64,000 nt of DNA from contig OX442316.1 in the NCBI GenBank assembly GCA_949358305.1, forward strand, positions 17,980,001-18,044,000, read 5' to 3'. The translations under genes and the position numbers were made by a program. Shown here in pieces: positions 10,001-23,000 of this stretch. The notes below the pieces were generated by a model, which ran no database searches, had not been told where the DNA came from, and worked only from the letters and a program-made list of their open reading frames with translations. Source of the stretch: Strigamia acuminata (taxonomy: Eukaryota > Arthropoda > Chilopoda > Geophilomorpha > Linotaeniidae). How positions within the stretch are numbered: position 1 is the first letter of the stretch; each line of letters begins with the position of its first letter.

Positions 10001-12949
10001 GTTCCTCGCATTTCTGAACGTATGGTTTCGCTAGAAATAAGATAAAGGAAGGCAAGGCACGCGGAGAAAAGAAGGATTTTCAATTACAAGGGATTATTTA
10101 CCTTACGCCGTAATGTTTACATGATGGAAACGTCTTTCATGGATGTTACATGCACGTAATTGGTGCTTTGTTGTCGTTTTAAAGCGCCCCGCTCTCAACC
10201 GGTGACGAAATGAAAGTAAAATGAGAATTAAAAAGTTAATTAAAAGCTTTCGGGGACCCCCCAACAGGCCACGACGAGGTAAATTTGTGTGAAAAACCCA
10301 GCAAAGGCGGACAATGGACACTGACACGCTTTGAAAATGCATCACAGCTGTCAAGAGCAGTTGGAAATTGACACATTTGAGAAAAACCAGCATCAGATAC
10401 AGCTCGAATAAGCTAAAAAAAAGTGACATACCATTACCAAATGCACCTCGGTTGAGGTTTTAAAGCAGTGCTTTTAAAAGGGGTCCATAATTTTTAGTTT
10501 CGGACATGAATGACCTCGGGAAAGCGTCGAGACAACCGTAAAGGAATTTTACTATTTTAGGGTTACGGCGGACAGGCGGAGAGGTTTAGCTTAATGCTTT
10601 TGGTTTGGTGCCAGTAATGTAAATCCTGAGATCAGAAATCTGTTGTTTACAATCCGCATTAACCGGTTGGTGGTGTTGTTGTTGGGAAGATTTCATTTTT
10701 CAGGGCATTCGAGCAATAATATTAAAATCAATATTAAATACCTTCATTTATGGCTTTGCGAAAATTGGTCGGGGAATGAATAATCCATTTGGAGGCGTAG
10801 AGGAAGTGTAGTGTAGATCTTTTTGATACAGAAAACATTAGAGGAGATATATATACTAATTACTTGACTGTACTACACCAGTTTTTTATTCTGAAGAGTA
10901 TAATATTCTTTCTTAATTATTCTTTTTGATGTATGACTGGTTTGACGTGTGCTCAGCAGTTTTGTATTTCTTTATTCATTGATATTGATGAAGAAAGGTG
11001 TGGTTCGGACTCACATTAGCGTGAAGGAAAGAAGCTCTTGGCAAAATGTCAAATTTCTTTTCTATTTTTTGAAGGGGGAGAGGGGGGGGGGCAGCTGCTG
11101 GGGTTTGCAGTTCCTTTCCTTCATCTTTTTATTTTTTTTTTGGTGTATTTTTTGATTTTTTAAAATTTTTTTTTGCCCATGCGAACACATCGTGACAAAT
11201 TTTTGACTTTTTTCTGTTTGGTGATGGAGATGATAAACAAATTGCAGATTAGAGTAATTTTTAACGTTTAATGGGTATCATTGGAGTTGGGAAGAAGAAG
11301 AAAAAATTGAAATGCATGCATTGGTGGGCGTAATTTGGTGGTTTTGATTTGATATTTAATTTAATCTGATTTTATACTTGAGACCGCGAATGAATTGTAT
11401 TAGCGAGTTTGAAAAGCTTATTAATCACTATTTACACATTTATGGGGCCTAGTTCGGGCATTAGTTTTATTTTATTTGCTATTTTAGTGCCAATAAAACG
11501 AGGACAACTTTTGTAGTGTTGATTCGTGGTGCATTTTTATAGCGTTTGGCAGTTTTAAAAAATAATAATAAAAATAAAAATAAAAACCTGTTTGGTGTTT
11601 TTAGAGTGTGTATTATTTACAATCGGTGCATTACGCAGTTTTATTAATAAAATCTGTAATTCGTGAGATTTATTAGACAATAAAAGGTGAAATTTAACTA
11701 AAAGTGAACTTTTTGAGTGAATTAATTTACAAATGTTAATCATTTAAGACCTTTTGAACCTCATCAACACTATGGGAGATGTTGATGACTGTATTATCCT
11801 TGTTTATTTGATTATGAAGCTCATTTACCATCGGTTTTTACATGTTAAATGTCATCCTTGCTCCTATAATTTACTTCTGCACGGCTGCTGCAGTGAAGCT
11901 TCACTTCACATGGGGGCGAATGTCTCCATGTTTCACTGCACTTGTAATCATAACTCCTTTATTTCTTTATCACTCACACTTGTTAACGTGTTTCTGGGAA
12001 TGAATGAAGAAAAAAGGATGAGAAAATGTATTAATTTTAAAAAGTGTGAAAGAAAATTTCATTTTTTAAAAATGGTTTTACTGTGGATCCTTCGAAATTG
12101 CGTGTTGTTCACTTTAAAGCTTTAAAGCTTTCTGCTTTACTTTACTTCTGAGATGTTTCCGTCTTTGGTTGTTAATCAATTTATATACCTTAAACCCAAG
12201 GAAGTAAGTCTCTACGGGGCAAGTCGAACAACAAGCTGCCACACTTCATTTACAGTCGGCAAATTGAAAGCAATTGGCTCAGTATATGAGAGGAAATCAA
12301 CTGTCATACGGAAGCTTTACTTATAATATGTTGGGATTGGTTTGGTAGTAATAAAATTGTCTTTCTGTCTGTTCGTGATGAGGCGAGATGAAATGTTTAA
12401 TCGAGAATGGAACAAATTGGGAAATTGAGTTCAAAGTTTTTACACTTGGTTTGTTATACCAAAATGTCGGTTTCGGCATTGTAGTCATTGGGTTGGCCGC
12501 TAGGTTTGATGAAAGAGGTAAAATAATGCCGGTTGAATAATCTAGCTTTTTATGGTGTTAACTAATTTTAAAAATGATTCAAAATTTTTTGATTAGTATC
12601 ATTTAGAAATAATTAAAGTATTAAATTATTAAATTCAGTTGGGTCGGTCTCGTGGTCGGCGCACATGCGCAATGATTCAAAATGATTCAAAATGATTCAA
12701 ATGACGCTTGTGTAACGAACTTTGCAGCAAACAAGTGACCTAAAATCAACAAAAAGATTTATAGTTAATGCGGTATGTAGATCAGAGCATTTTATTGATG
12801 TTTACTGTGAATTGAAAACATAAATTTACAGGCCGGAATTAATTTTTCGTCGTAGAATGTCAATTCTCAGCCTTGACCGGTGACTTGTGCAGTAAGATTT
12901 ATCGTTAGCGATTTTCCTTCATTTTATACGACGATTGATATTAATGTAG
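7017..12949 (+). other. Probable first intron of the plus-strand gene; no gene seen
   Basis: About 5.9 kb with no supported coding region on either strand. It holds a (TTTA)n microsatellite at about 8178-8213, poly-T tracts at about 8490-8512 and 8549-8572, a G-rich run near 11080, and otherwise ordinary AT-rich sequence. The short open frames here lack splice context or recognisable similarity. Confidence 0.45.
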
Positions 12950-13054
12950 GAATAACGTGTGAATGGAGTCGTCTGAAAATCTTAGTCCCAAGAGGGACTG
13001 GAGTTGGAAGTTAACACACGTTGTCTACAGCTTTGTAGGTTCAACTGTAAACAG
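12950..13054 (+). CDS. Probable first coding exon of an unidentified long-intron gene
   Basis: The sequence has a plausible acceptor (GATATTAATGTAG|GAATAAC), a start codon at 12963 and a strong donor (AAACAG|GTAGGT) at 13054/13055. The frame gives 30 codons plus two bases, beginning MESSENLSPKRDWSW and continuing with KLTHVVYSFVGSTVN. The hydrophobic stretch after a short charged N-terminus could be the start of a membrane protein, but I do not recognise the family. It would follow the non-coding exon ending at 7016. No convincing continuation exon with phase 2 was found in the window, so any remaining exons lie further right or were missed. Confidence 0.5.
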
Positions 13055-13093
13055 GTAGGTGAAAAGATTTTTATTTTACAGATGTTGTTAATT

Positions 13094-13220
13094 TATTTAG
13101 AATATTTTCTGGAATATTTACATAAATTGCTCTTTCTTTGTTAATCCCAAGCGCCTTTTATTTATCTCGGGCTTGAAGATGGTGGTCAAATGGGCTGAAA
13201 GCCAGAAAATATTCTAAATA
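13094..13220. repeat. Perfect 19-bp inverted repeat with 89-bp spacer
   Basis: TATTTAGAATATTTTCTGG (13094-13112) recurs as its exact reverse complement at 13202-13220. It lies 40 bp downstream of the donor of the candidate coding exon. It could be a small MITE or an intronic RNA hairpin; no target-site duplication is clear. Confidence 0.7.
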
Positions 13221-13339
13221 GATGAAAAGATCAGATCAGCAGCTAAAACATAAAGAATTTACTATTGACGGCATAGGTTGAATCTTGGTTGAATTCACCT
13301 GTTCAATTTTAAAATTTCCTATTTTGTCCAAAAACAAAT

Positions 13340-13620
13340 TTATTTACATGAAAATTCATTTATTTCACAACAAAATGGATTTTTTTTCACTTGAAAATGG
13401 ATTTTTTTTGTATGAAAGTGCATATTTTTTGCATGAAAATTAATTATCTCACCGGAAAATGCATTTTATTTCACCGATTATTTCATCGGAAATGCATTAT
13501 TTCACCGATAAATGCATTATTTTACCGGAAAATGGATTATTTTATCGGAAAATGCATTATTTTACCGGAAAATGCATTTTTTTGTAGCAAAAAGCAATTT
13601 TTTTGGCTTAAAATGAATGT
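13340..13620. repeat. ~20-bp minisatellite (ATTATTTTACCGGAAAATGC)
   Basis: A tandem array of about 20 bp, best preserved at 13440-13580, with degenerate units on both sides. The open frame through it is a by-product of the repeat. Confidence 0.8.
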
Positions 13621-14828
13621 ATTTTCCATTTAAATTTTCCTGCTTGATAATGAACGTTATGAAGATGTCATTTTTGAATATTCACGGGCCTTGTCGTAAG
13701 TGCTGTCCACTGAAGCCTTAATCCGGCTCTGGTTTCACTGATGGGACGGAAATGTCCCAGAAAAGAATCACTTTAAATACTATCGTAAACGATGTGTGTG
13801 TGCTATATAAAGATAACAAATTCGTTGACATTTCTCATGTTGACTTTAAAAAAATTTTTTTTTATTGTATTATTATCAAAGAATTTAAAATTTAAAAGCG
13901 CAAGGTTAAGACGCTTTAGGCGACTTCAGCTTTGCTCGTGCCTAACGAGCTAGTCTGTGGAGAACGCGCCCTTATGCAAATTAATGAGTTGAGGCTGCTT
14001 CTCTGAAAGCAGCAATTTTGGATGATGATGAGGACGCAGAGAAATTTATTCACTCCGACTGGAATCTCGTAAAAGAGGCCAAAGTGTTTATTCAACAAAT
14101 AGAATTTTTTTTTATAATGTGAGAAAAAGCGAGAAAAGACGAGAAAAAACGGGGCAGCGTTGTGGCATTCCATAAATAAGTCTTTTTTAAAGCGGAAAGA
14201 TAAGTAATCGTTAGGCATTCACATTGACATTCTTGGGGTTTGTCGAGTACACCGGTGGGATCGCGTTTGGACAATCGGAACACGAATTGCCGACCAAGTA
14301 GTTGGATATATTGATGTCTCGCTAAATGTCAACAGCGATCAGTTCGGCTGAATCGGCACGAATTGAAATTTTAATGGGAATTGATTACAATTGGTTTGCT
14401 ACCTGCGTTTAGGGAAATCGATTCGACTGATTTAATGATTGGATCCGGAGGAATCGGGAAACGGAATTGGGAAACGTGGACTTGACCACTGGGCAAGCGC
14501 TCGCATCGTTATGCAATCCGGGACAGGGTCTGACTAAATCACAGAATTCACGTGTGATTTGAGCGCACCTCGAGGTCGTGCTGCGCGAGTAGTGAATGCT
14601 AGCAATCTGAAAGAAGAATTTGGATCTTGTTGTCGTGACAAAAGTGTTGCTGTGGGATGTGTGGAGTCAAATACACTTTCGGGATTCATCCAAATGCACT
14701 TTGCATGTCTTATTGTGACTTAACTTGTAGTTTTGTGTGTGAATAAGTGTGAACAAAAGAAGTTTTAGTAGACAAAGCAGCTCCATGTTTGCAAAATAAA
14801 ATTAAGAATAGCGGCATTTGAAGAGTCA
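13621..14828. other. Non-coding sequence; no gene seen
   Basis: AT-rich sequence with short shadow frames only. I see no splice-supported exons, RNA genes or terminal repeats here. Confidence 0.35.
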
Positions 14829-14990
14829 TTTAGACAAAACAACATTTTAAGAATGAATTTAGACATCGAAACGAGCTAAAGTATAATTTTAGACATCAAA
14901 ACAAGCTAAAATGTAATTTTAGACAACAATAAACGAGCAAAACTGCAATTTTAGACAAAAAACAAGCTAAACTGCAATATTAGACAAAAA
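14829..14990. repeat. 30-bp minisatellite, six units
   Basis: TTTAGACA recurs at 14829, 14858, 14888, 14918, 14949 and 14979, a 29-31 bp period with the unit body AACAAGCTAAACTGCAATT. Confidence 0.8.
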
Positions 14991-15709
14991 TTGGTTGTTT
15001 TGGTTAATTTGTCGATTGAAAAGTCGTTTTAAGCGGCTAGGGATACTACTATTTCGTGATTTTGCAATAAAAAGTGCTGAGTTGCATGGTTGGTTGGTTG
15101 GATGTAACCTTTTCAACAACAAAGTTTATGCATTGAGCGCAGTTATTCGAAGTCACGTAGCCGCAAAGCACTCGAGTATCTTTTGGCTAGTTCCTTGCCG
15201 AACGACATAAAAAAAACGTCATATCCGCCAGCCAAATGATACTTAAGAGACAGTGAGAGACGAGAGAGAGGCAGTAGATACGATAGATTCTTTTAGTTGT
15301 CGAGATTGGGAGCACCGATCATCCCACAACTTTACAACACACCACACAGATTTCTTTAAGGTCCTTCAGCTTCCTTTTATGGCTTCCATCTTGTACTCGT
15401 CTTATCGAGAACACGCCTTTAACTTCTTGAGTCGAGTTCTGGCTTTAACAGCACAAACGTATGAAAAGTAATTTAATGACACTGGAAAAGAATTGTTGAG
15501 AAGTTAATATAAAATTGAACAAAGATTGTAAATTTTTGTTTTAACCAATTACTTTACAATATTAAAACCACATTTTACATTAAATTACACAATAATAAGT
15601 TTACTGTTTTTAAATTTCAAATTTGTTGGTTTTAGCAATAAATTTAATTTCTGTTAAAACTGACAAATTTAAAAATTAAAAACTTTAAAAATGTGATTTT
15701 AATTAGTGT

Positions 15710-16300
15710 TGTCGCATGGTACATGGTACAGTAACACTGGTATCGGTACTCACGCCTGAACCGCGTTACGTTCTAGGCAGCTGGGTACCGTGTACCGATT
15801 TTGTGGTACCTCTCGCGGTACTTGGGAGAATGTGAGGAAATAGAGATTCTCGTGTTTTATCGCGTTTTCCTTTTTCATTTTTAGAAGGTGATGTTTATAT
15901 CCATTTTGATAAATTTTTAATGCGTTTTTAATAATTTTAAATTTTAATAACTTATAAAATTTGTTTTGCATTCAGAAAAATTGTTCATTTTTATGTACAA
16001 CATATCGTGTCTTAGTATTGTCCCCAACACTGGTTTTAATCTTGTAAATTTATTACTTAAAACAAAGTATTTACATGTAAATAATAAATTCCTTGAAAAT
16101 AAATCCCGCAAAATTAATTCCATAAAGTTAATCCCATGAAAATAAATCCCATGCAATTTTCTTGAAAATTGCAACACATCCTTAAAATATGTAGAGAATT
16201 TATAACCTCAATTATAAAATTAATCAAATTCAACAGAATACATCGATGCAAGCCCGCATCGATGTCGTGGTGGTACAAATCCAAGAATTAAATAAAAATG
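15710..16300. mobile_element. Probable transposon remnant with GGTAC-rich end
   Basis: Positions 15716-15826 hold many copies of GGTAC/GGTACC in both orientations, like the subterminal repeats of hAT elements. At 16240-16265 a perfect 10-bp-arm hairpin (ACATCGATGC, loop AAGCCC, then the complement) precedes another GGTGGTAC. No matching terminal repeats or target duplication could be fixed, so the limits are approximate. Confidence 0.35.
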
Positions 16301-17334
16301 TTAAACTATGGAATTTGTATCACATTTTTGTTTCATCTAACTCAAACAATGATTTTTAATTAAGTGTTGAAGTTTTATTGATAGACCTAACCCCATATTT
16401 AACAAATATAAATTTTCTAGTTTTCTCTTTTTGAAATATGTTGCCAGCTGGTGATAAACCCATACATTAACTTTCCAAGACATTTACAAGCAGCTTAAAT
16501 TTAATGTAAATGTCTAATTTACACGCGAAATTTAAGAAGTGTGTAAATACAAAACTTTCACGTTTTAATTCAATTTTACAATATCTTTACAAAAACTGTA
16601 AAGCTTACATGAATTACTGGAACATTTACAAACTCTTAAAGCCATTTTTTTCCAGTGTGATTAAACCTAAAAGATTCACTGCTTTATTTCCATATACGTT
16701 TTGCTTTTTATTTATTTAGCGATGTTTATTTTGTTTTACAATTCTGGAATTATTACTTCAATTTATTTTGAATGTTTTTAAGTTCTGAATTGTTTTGAAT
16801 CGGGAAAGAGTTTTTACTACATAGTAGAAAAAATTAAAATATTGTATGTTTCATGGAAAATCAAAACAATTCCATTTAAAGTGGCGCCATTCATCACATG
16901 AAAAATCAACATCAGCATTTATGGAAATGATGATTCTCTTTGGCTATTTCACCTTTAAGTTGAAATTTAACAAATTTGTTATTGGTCATGCTTGTATGAG
17001 CTGATTTTTTAATTTACGGAGTATTATTTTTGTTATTGTTTATTATGATGTTAAAATGAATTTTAAGATGGAAATTCCTCTTCATATTGTGGGTCAAAGT
17101 TTACTCTAGGTTGGGGTTGGTTGGCCAGGGAGTAATGTTACTCTTTATTAAGTTTGCTTTTTAAGTCTAACCGATTTCTTGGTTCTATTTTGTTCAAATT
17201 GCTTACCACTTCAACTTTGCCTAATTTTGCAGTTTTTTTTAGTCGAACTTGATCTTAGGTTAGGTCACATCCTGGTTTCTATCACAAAATTCAATACCCA
17301 TTTAACTTTATTGCACCTTTGTTATGGAATTCGC

Positions 17335-17445
17335 TTGGCTTGGCTTGGCGCTGGTCAACTGTTTCCATTAGAACACAGAAGTTAAGCATCATTGGGCATA
17401 GTCGGTACTTGGATGGGTGATCCGATGGGAGCCACAGTTGGATCT
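17335..17445 (+). pseudogene. 5S rRNA-like pseudogene or 5S-derived SINE head
   Basis: The segment contains GAAGTTAAGCATC (5S box A region) followed at the right distance by GTCGGTACTTGGATGGGTGA (box C region) and TCCGATGGGAGC, the conserved 3' half of eukaryotic 5S rRNA. The 5' third and the closing stem are degraded, so it is not a functional 5S gene. The internal promoter boxes are fairly intact, as in SINE3-type retroposons; no tail or body typical of a SINE was identified. Confidence 0.7.
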
Positions 17446-17536
17446 CATCTTTGACTGACCAAGGCTTTGCCCAAAAGAACTACTTTGACATTTTAACAAA
17501 TAACATAATTCGCACTGGTACAGTAATTTGTAATTA

Positions 17537-17650
17537 GTTGGCGCACGATTACTTGACAATCGCCCAATTGTCGCCCCGATGAGTTGGTCGCGCGATTACT
17601 TGTCCACGCGATTAATTGTCCGAACGATTACCTAGCCGCGATGAAAAGTC
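17537..17650. repeat. CGATTACTTG-rich short repeat cluster
   Basis: CGCGATTACTTGTC and close variants recur five or so times, more GC-rich than the surroundings. It looks like a small degenerate tandem repeat or transposon end. Confidence 0.45.
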
Positions 17651-19093
17651 TTGGATTCGTGTTTAACCTAGTGACAAAACACGAAATTACTCACAATTTC
17701 AATTGCCAGCCTAGAGTGAGGGTCCAGTTTTTTTGAACACAACTGTACAAATGTTGACGGGTGGTTGCAGGAAGGTTATCCTAAGTGTCAATAATACATT
17801 ACACTATAATTGGGACTTTGGTTTTTGGAAAATAAATTTGTGGACAATTAATTCGCCAGTCCTCTGTTCTCGACACGTTCAACATCTGCTTTAAAACGGC
17901 ACAAATAATGTACGTCCTTGTGATTTCAGCACAGGAGTGAGCGATCAAGTTTGGGCGCCATGTTAGATTTATAACCCAAGCGTATCTCACCTACATTACA
18001 CTACATCTTGAATTTTTAAAGCCGAAACCATTACGCTAAACCCATCTAATGCCGCCAGAAAGTTTCCGATAATGACACCGCTTTAAGTTTAAGAGAACTA
18101 CACAAAGAAACCCAGATGACTGTGTTATATTAATTCTCTATCCATTATTTTCTATCCTAAAATCTAAGTACTAAGTAATGTTGATCATTATTGATTATTC
18201 CAGTACTTTTCATTGACAACCGGGATAAATTGTTGTAACCTTCCAATCTCCCCATGGCAACCTGCATGGTATGGCTTTGCATTCATAGTAATGATATGGA
18301 AATATGCAGTTGACCTAACTGGTTTGAATGTCTACTTGAATTTACTGCTGTGCAAACTATTCTTTAAATTTTAAATATTAAAGTGTAACAGTGGTATTTT
18401 TATTCCAAACAGTTGAACTATGACAATACAGTATTGTGCAATAATGACTTTCACACTTTAATTTGTAAAAGGAGCAGTTAGTTTCCTTTTCCTTTCCTTT
18501 TCTTTCCGTTGGTTCACTTATGAATGAACACATTAATTCGACAACCAAATGCACATTGGTACATTAGCTTTGGATAATTTACAAAAGGTCACCGATTTAA
18601 CTCGAATAAAGAAATAACTGGACAGGAGCAATGCCATAAGTCACTTGTTATCTTCCTTAAGGAAACTAAATACAATCTCGCAAGAAAACATTGGTCGATG
18701 CTAACAAGTTGAGATTTGGTTGGTCCGAACGGTTTCGGAACATGACACGAGATAAATAAATAGACACAGTATTCTCAAGACACTATAATTTATTGTTGCA
18801 GGAAATAATCAGCGTGTGATTATTCCGGACAATAAATACTGAGCCTGACAATAGTGGCTAATTTATATATGTCAGGGAAGCTAACAATATGGTGACTGGT
18901 GACCCTGTAGTACACTGACCTCGTTAAAGGTGACTAACATCAATAAGCTAAAGTTAATGTCTCTAAACATTGTAATTATGACACGACGGTTTTAATCCAC
19001 GTTAGTCCTAATGGTTGGGTCCAATTCGTGGTTGATCCATGAGCGATTAGGCTGACTTTTCTGCATTGCCACAGCTAAAGATGTTCTACTGAG
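17651..19093. other. Non-coding sequence; no gene seen
   Basis: No exon with paired splice sites, RNA gene or repeat structure was recognised in this stretch. Confidence 0.3.
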
Positions 19094-19328
19094 GTAAATA
19101 ACTGAATATATACTCAAAACCACCACAACGTTGATCTATTTCACTGGTGTAGCTCATAACACCAGAATTGTACTCTAACTTCAGACATTGTGATCGATTA
19201 CCAACATTGTCAAAGGTGATGTTTTGACACAGAACTGCTTTTCCACGTAGTATAACACAGTATACAGTTAGGTGTAAACAGGCTCAAATAGATCAACGTT
19301 GTGGTGGTTTTGAGTATAGTTGTTTACC
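19094..19328. mobile_element. MITE with >30-bp terminal inverted repeats
   Basis: The left arm (19094-19141) contains TATACTCAAAACCACCACAA and CGTTGATCTATTT. The right arm (19287-19328) is its near-perfect reverse complement, and the outer GGTAAA is matched too. The interior of about 145 bp has no coding potential. Superfamily not determined. Confidence 0.75.
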
Positions 19329-19690
19329 ACCAGATTTGCTGTTATTAACGTTTTTCTGTGTTGAATAAACTGTCTAGTTTATTCGCTATTCGGAAATACT
19401 ATAAATACGCCGTATTAATAGAAGTGATTAGATTTAGTGGATCAACATGACTCTTATCGTGGTAATATCATGAACCAAGGATAACATGAACACGTATCCG
19501 TGTGATATTTTTTATTGATTCGTTGATTTGTGCGCTGATTGGATGACAGCAATTAAGTGTCACGCATTGCTCGCTAACTAAGCATGTTTGTTACTAGTTG
19601 TTATCCCAGAATACAATGTGGCTATATATTATGTGGCGCTATCGGTGGCAAAACGCTCGGAATATGTGGATACGTGTTCATGTTATCATT

Positions 19691-20092
19691 AGGTGCATTC
19701 AATTCTAAAATTGCTTTCAAAAACCGTTTTTCATCGTTTTCTGAAAACGATGAAAACGGTTTTAAACATTGAGCACAGATCCGGCCAAAATCGGCAGCTT
19801 TCAATCGCGCAAATGCGGCCGAAAATTGGCCGCATTCGACGTGCAAATGCGCCCGAAAATTGGCCGCATTTGACGCGCAAATGCGTCCGATCTATTCAAT
19901 TACAAAATGGCGGCCCGGGAAAACGATTTGAAAACCACGAAAACCACGATTTTCTGGTTTTCATGAAAACGGTTTTCAGGAAAACCGATTTCCGAAATGT
20001 GACGTCAAATGCGTCTACATCCGGTGTGGGAAAACGGCGAAAACGAGGAAAACGTCGAAAACGGGGAAAACAATTTAGAATTGAACGCACCT
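19691..20092. mobile_element. 402-bp non-autonomous DNA transposon, CpG-rich, with nested palindromes
   Basis: AGGTGCATTCAATTCTAAA at the left end matches the reverse complement of the right end (TTTAGAATTGAACGCACCT) with one mismatch. ATT flanks the element on both sides (19688-19690 and 20093-20095), a possible 3-bp target duplication. Inside are a 44-bp palindrome (19720-19763), tandem GCGGCCGAAAATTGGCCGCAT-like units and many GAAAACG/CGTTTTC repeats. The 160-aa frame through it is a product of the repeats. Confidence 0.7.
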
Positions 20093-23000
20093 ATTGTTTC
20101 ATGGTAATATCTATTTTCTGTTCTACCTATAATTCCTTTCGTGGTCACTTTATGTCTCGCATGCACGGACTGTGATAGCTTTGGGACAATATTTACACAT
20201 TTCAGAGATGTAGGTAAGCGAGCAAGGCAAGGTTTTAAAGTTCAACACTGCTGTTTATGTAGGGAAAGCCAGAGGTACCATTTCCTCTTAGAACACATGG
20301 ACCTAGAAATTCCTCCAATCATGGATTACAGGAATTGGAAACTCAGGATGCTTTGGAATTGTTCGTATGCCCAATTCCAAAGGGATGACTCAATACTGAA
20401 AGTGGTTGAAGGAGTGGACAAAACCCTCTGGTCACGATTGATTAATCCGAAGTAAACCTGGTTGGGTTGACGATGACCATCATCTTTGCCAAACTAAATC
20501 ATTTTAATGTCACTAAACAAATGTTTTTAGATATTAAGACAACCATACATAAACAAACAAACAATCGCTTTTGAATTTGGCGTTTCAATATAATACAGCA
20601 CGCTCTGGTGGCAGCACCTAACAGTATTTGGAGTTCCAAACCCTCATACCTTCTATAGGGCATTCAAAGAGCATAAGTAACTTATCTTTCCAGAGTTGAA
20701 TTGCTTTTATCATCATGAAGCAGGAGGAGCATTCAATCCAGGGAGTATAAGTGCCATATAGAAGGTTGGTGTGAGGAAAATTTTGCCAAGACTTATCAGT
20801 TACTTTTACATACGGCATCGACAGATTTCCTTTTTCGCTTTATATAAATGATGCATTATAGAAATTGAATTTTTTTTGAAGTTTTAAGCTCTGCCGGCTG
20901 CATGGGCCCCAAAACTCGAAAACAATAAATAATAAAAAAAATAAATAAAATTTTTATTTAAAAAAATAAAAAAAAGTTATTTTTTTTATTCGGGCATCGT
21001 AAAAGTGTGTGAAAAGGGCCCCCAGTCCGGAAATCCAACTCTGGGACCACAAGAGCGCCTCAAGTGGTATAAACACGAGACTGTGTGAACGCATTACCAA
21101 TTTCATGAACGAGCTGCAACACTGCGTTTGTTTGTTTTGGAGCGACTTCCTTTGACTCTTTGGTGATGTTCTACGTGTAAATGCAAGTCAGTACACAGTT
21201 TGCTTGTGTACTGGACTGAATCCACACTAGAGATTTTTTCCACGTTATCAAGTATATAATCTGAAGGCATCTACGCTAGTGCTTCATCAGCTTCAGTGTG
21301 ACTTCCTTCTGGCTGATGTAAACATGTCTCGTTCTATTTGCTCTTCTGAGTATACGGCGAATGAAATTCGAATTGGGAATTTAATGTAGCACTGTGTAAA
21401 CAAGCGAACAATGCTGTTGGCAGGGTTTTAAATGTTGTTTGTAAATTAGTTGCATCTTATAATACATTAAAGCTGCAGGGAAAAATATAAAATTGAAAAA
21501 AATTGAAACGTAAGAATTTGCATGCAAAATTGCAATTGCAAACAAAGCGGGTCAATTGATCGGTGAATGCAAACTCGATTTAAATGTACTTTCTGCGTTT
21601 GCCGTAAGCTTTGCCTAACTCCATCTAATGTGTTTTGCGTGTAATGTACGCATATATTTTTTCATATTTAGTTTTCACGAAATTCCAATAAAGCGGTCAT
21701 TATTTCTTTGCGTGTTATTCACAAGTTGATGAATTGCTAGTTTTACTCTGCAGTGAAGAAAGAATTGTATTAGCATAAATTAGGGCCACTCTGCTAATGT
21801 GTTACTAATGAGTAAAGCAAATACGCAATGGAAATAAAGATTAGTTGGAAGTTTGCCCAAATTTATTTAACAATTTGACCAGAGAATGTATTCGCACGTG
21901 TCCTTTAAGTTATTGACGGAAATGCAAAGGAAACTGTCAAAAACATGAGCTTTTGTCGCTTCATTTCCAAGAGGTAATTGAGTCGGGTATGTGAAATCCC
22001 ACAGGCATCTCTCTCATTTGCACTTAGCAGCCATTTGTTGGCGTTGAGGCTATCTCTATTGTAAGTTTGTGTCGAAGAGAATGTTTTTTTTTGGGGGGGT
22101 TTGCTTCGGAAAAGGCACTCTTTTGACTCATTTTTATCTCGGTATCAAATCCCTGTGAGGTGCTTTAAGGTTGGTGTTTTATTAAGTGAATCTTTAGGGG
22201 TTTTAGTCGATGGGGTTTCCTAGTCCCACTTGCAATTGCAATTCTAGGCTTTGGATTGGGCATAGAAATGGCTTTCTTTGCTGCAATCACCTTGCAGACA
22301 AGCCAAAGAAATGGCCAATCATTATTGACGTGGTGTGAATAAGAACAGTTTCTCCTTTTAAACCCAACCGTCCAGAACTCTGCTTTTCTTGCTTATCGTG
22401 TAGTGCCAGACTGAGGTGTCATTTCACTGGGACACAAATCGTTCGCTGAGCTAGTGCACGTTACAAAATTTCAAAAGTGCAAATTTTTACTGGTTATTAA
22501 GTCGTGTGACTGGGATGAGGTCAAATTAACCTATTACCTAGCTGAAAAATGCAAGAATTTTTTTTTTAATTGGTTAGCACCCACTTTGACCAACGTAAAA
22601 ATTCATATTTAAGCCTAAAAAACTCATTCCGGGACAAAGAAAAAATATTTTTAGATCAAAACAATTATTTTTTGACCAAAACATCCAATTTTTGTGTGTG
22701 AAAAATTAAACCAAAATGTACGTTTTCTGGATCCGCCCCAGGAGCCACATTTTGGTTGATCAATGTCAAAAGAAAGAATGAAATGAAATAATTTAATTGC
22801 ATAATATAAATTGGAGGGCCCATTTGCTGCCAGTGCCCAGGGATCCCAAGCACCGTGATGCACCACTGGTTGATCCAAAAGGTATTTTGTGTCGATTGTG
22901 AATGCAAGAAATGATTAAAACTAACAGGCGAATTCTTCACTGTAGTAAACGCTTGGTTATTATTACTCAATCACTCATCCAGGAGGTTGCGTGACGTTTT

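Noticed and set aside
15253-15471. 72-codon frame after a GAGA-rich run
   Set aside because: No recognised similarity; GAGA-rich DNA alone does not support a promoter here.
19693-20175. 160-codon frame
   Set aside because: It lies almost wholly inside the palindrome-rich 402-bp MITE and is made of its repeats.
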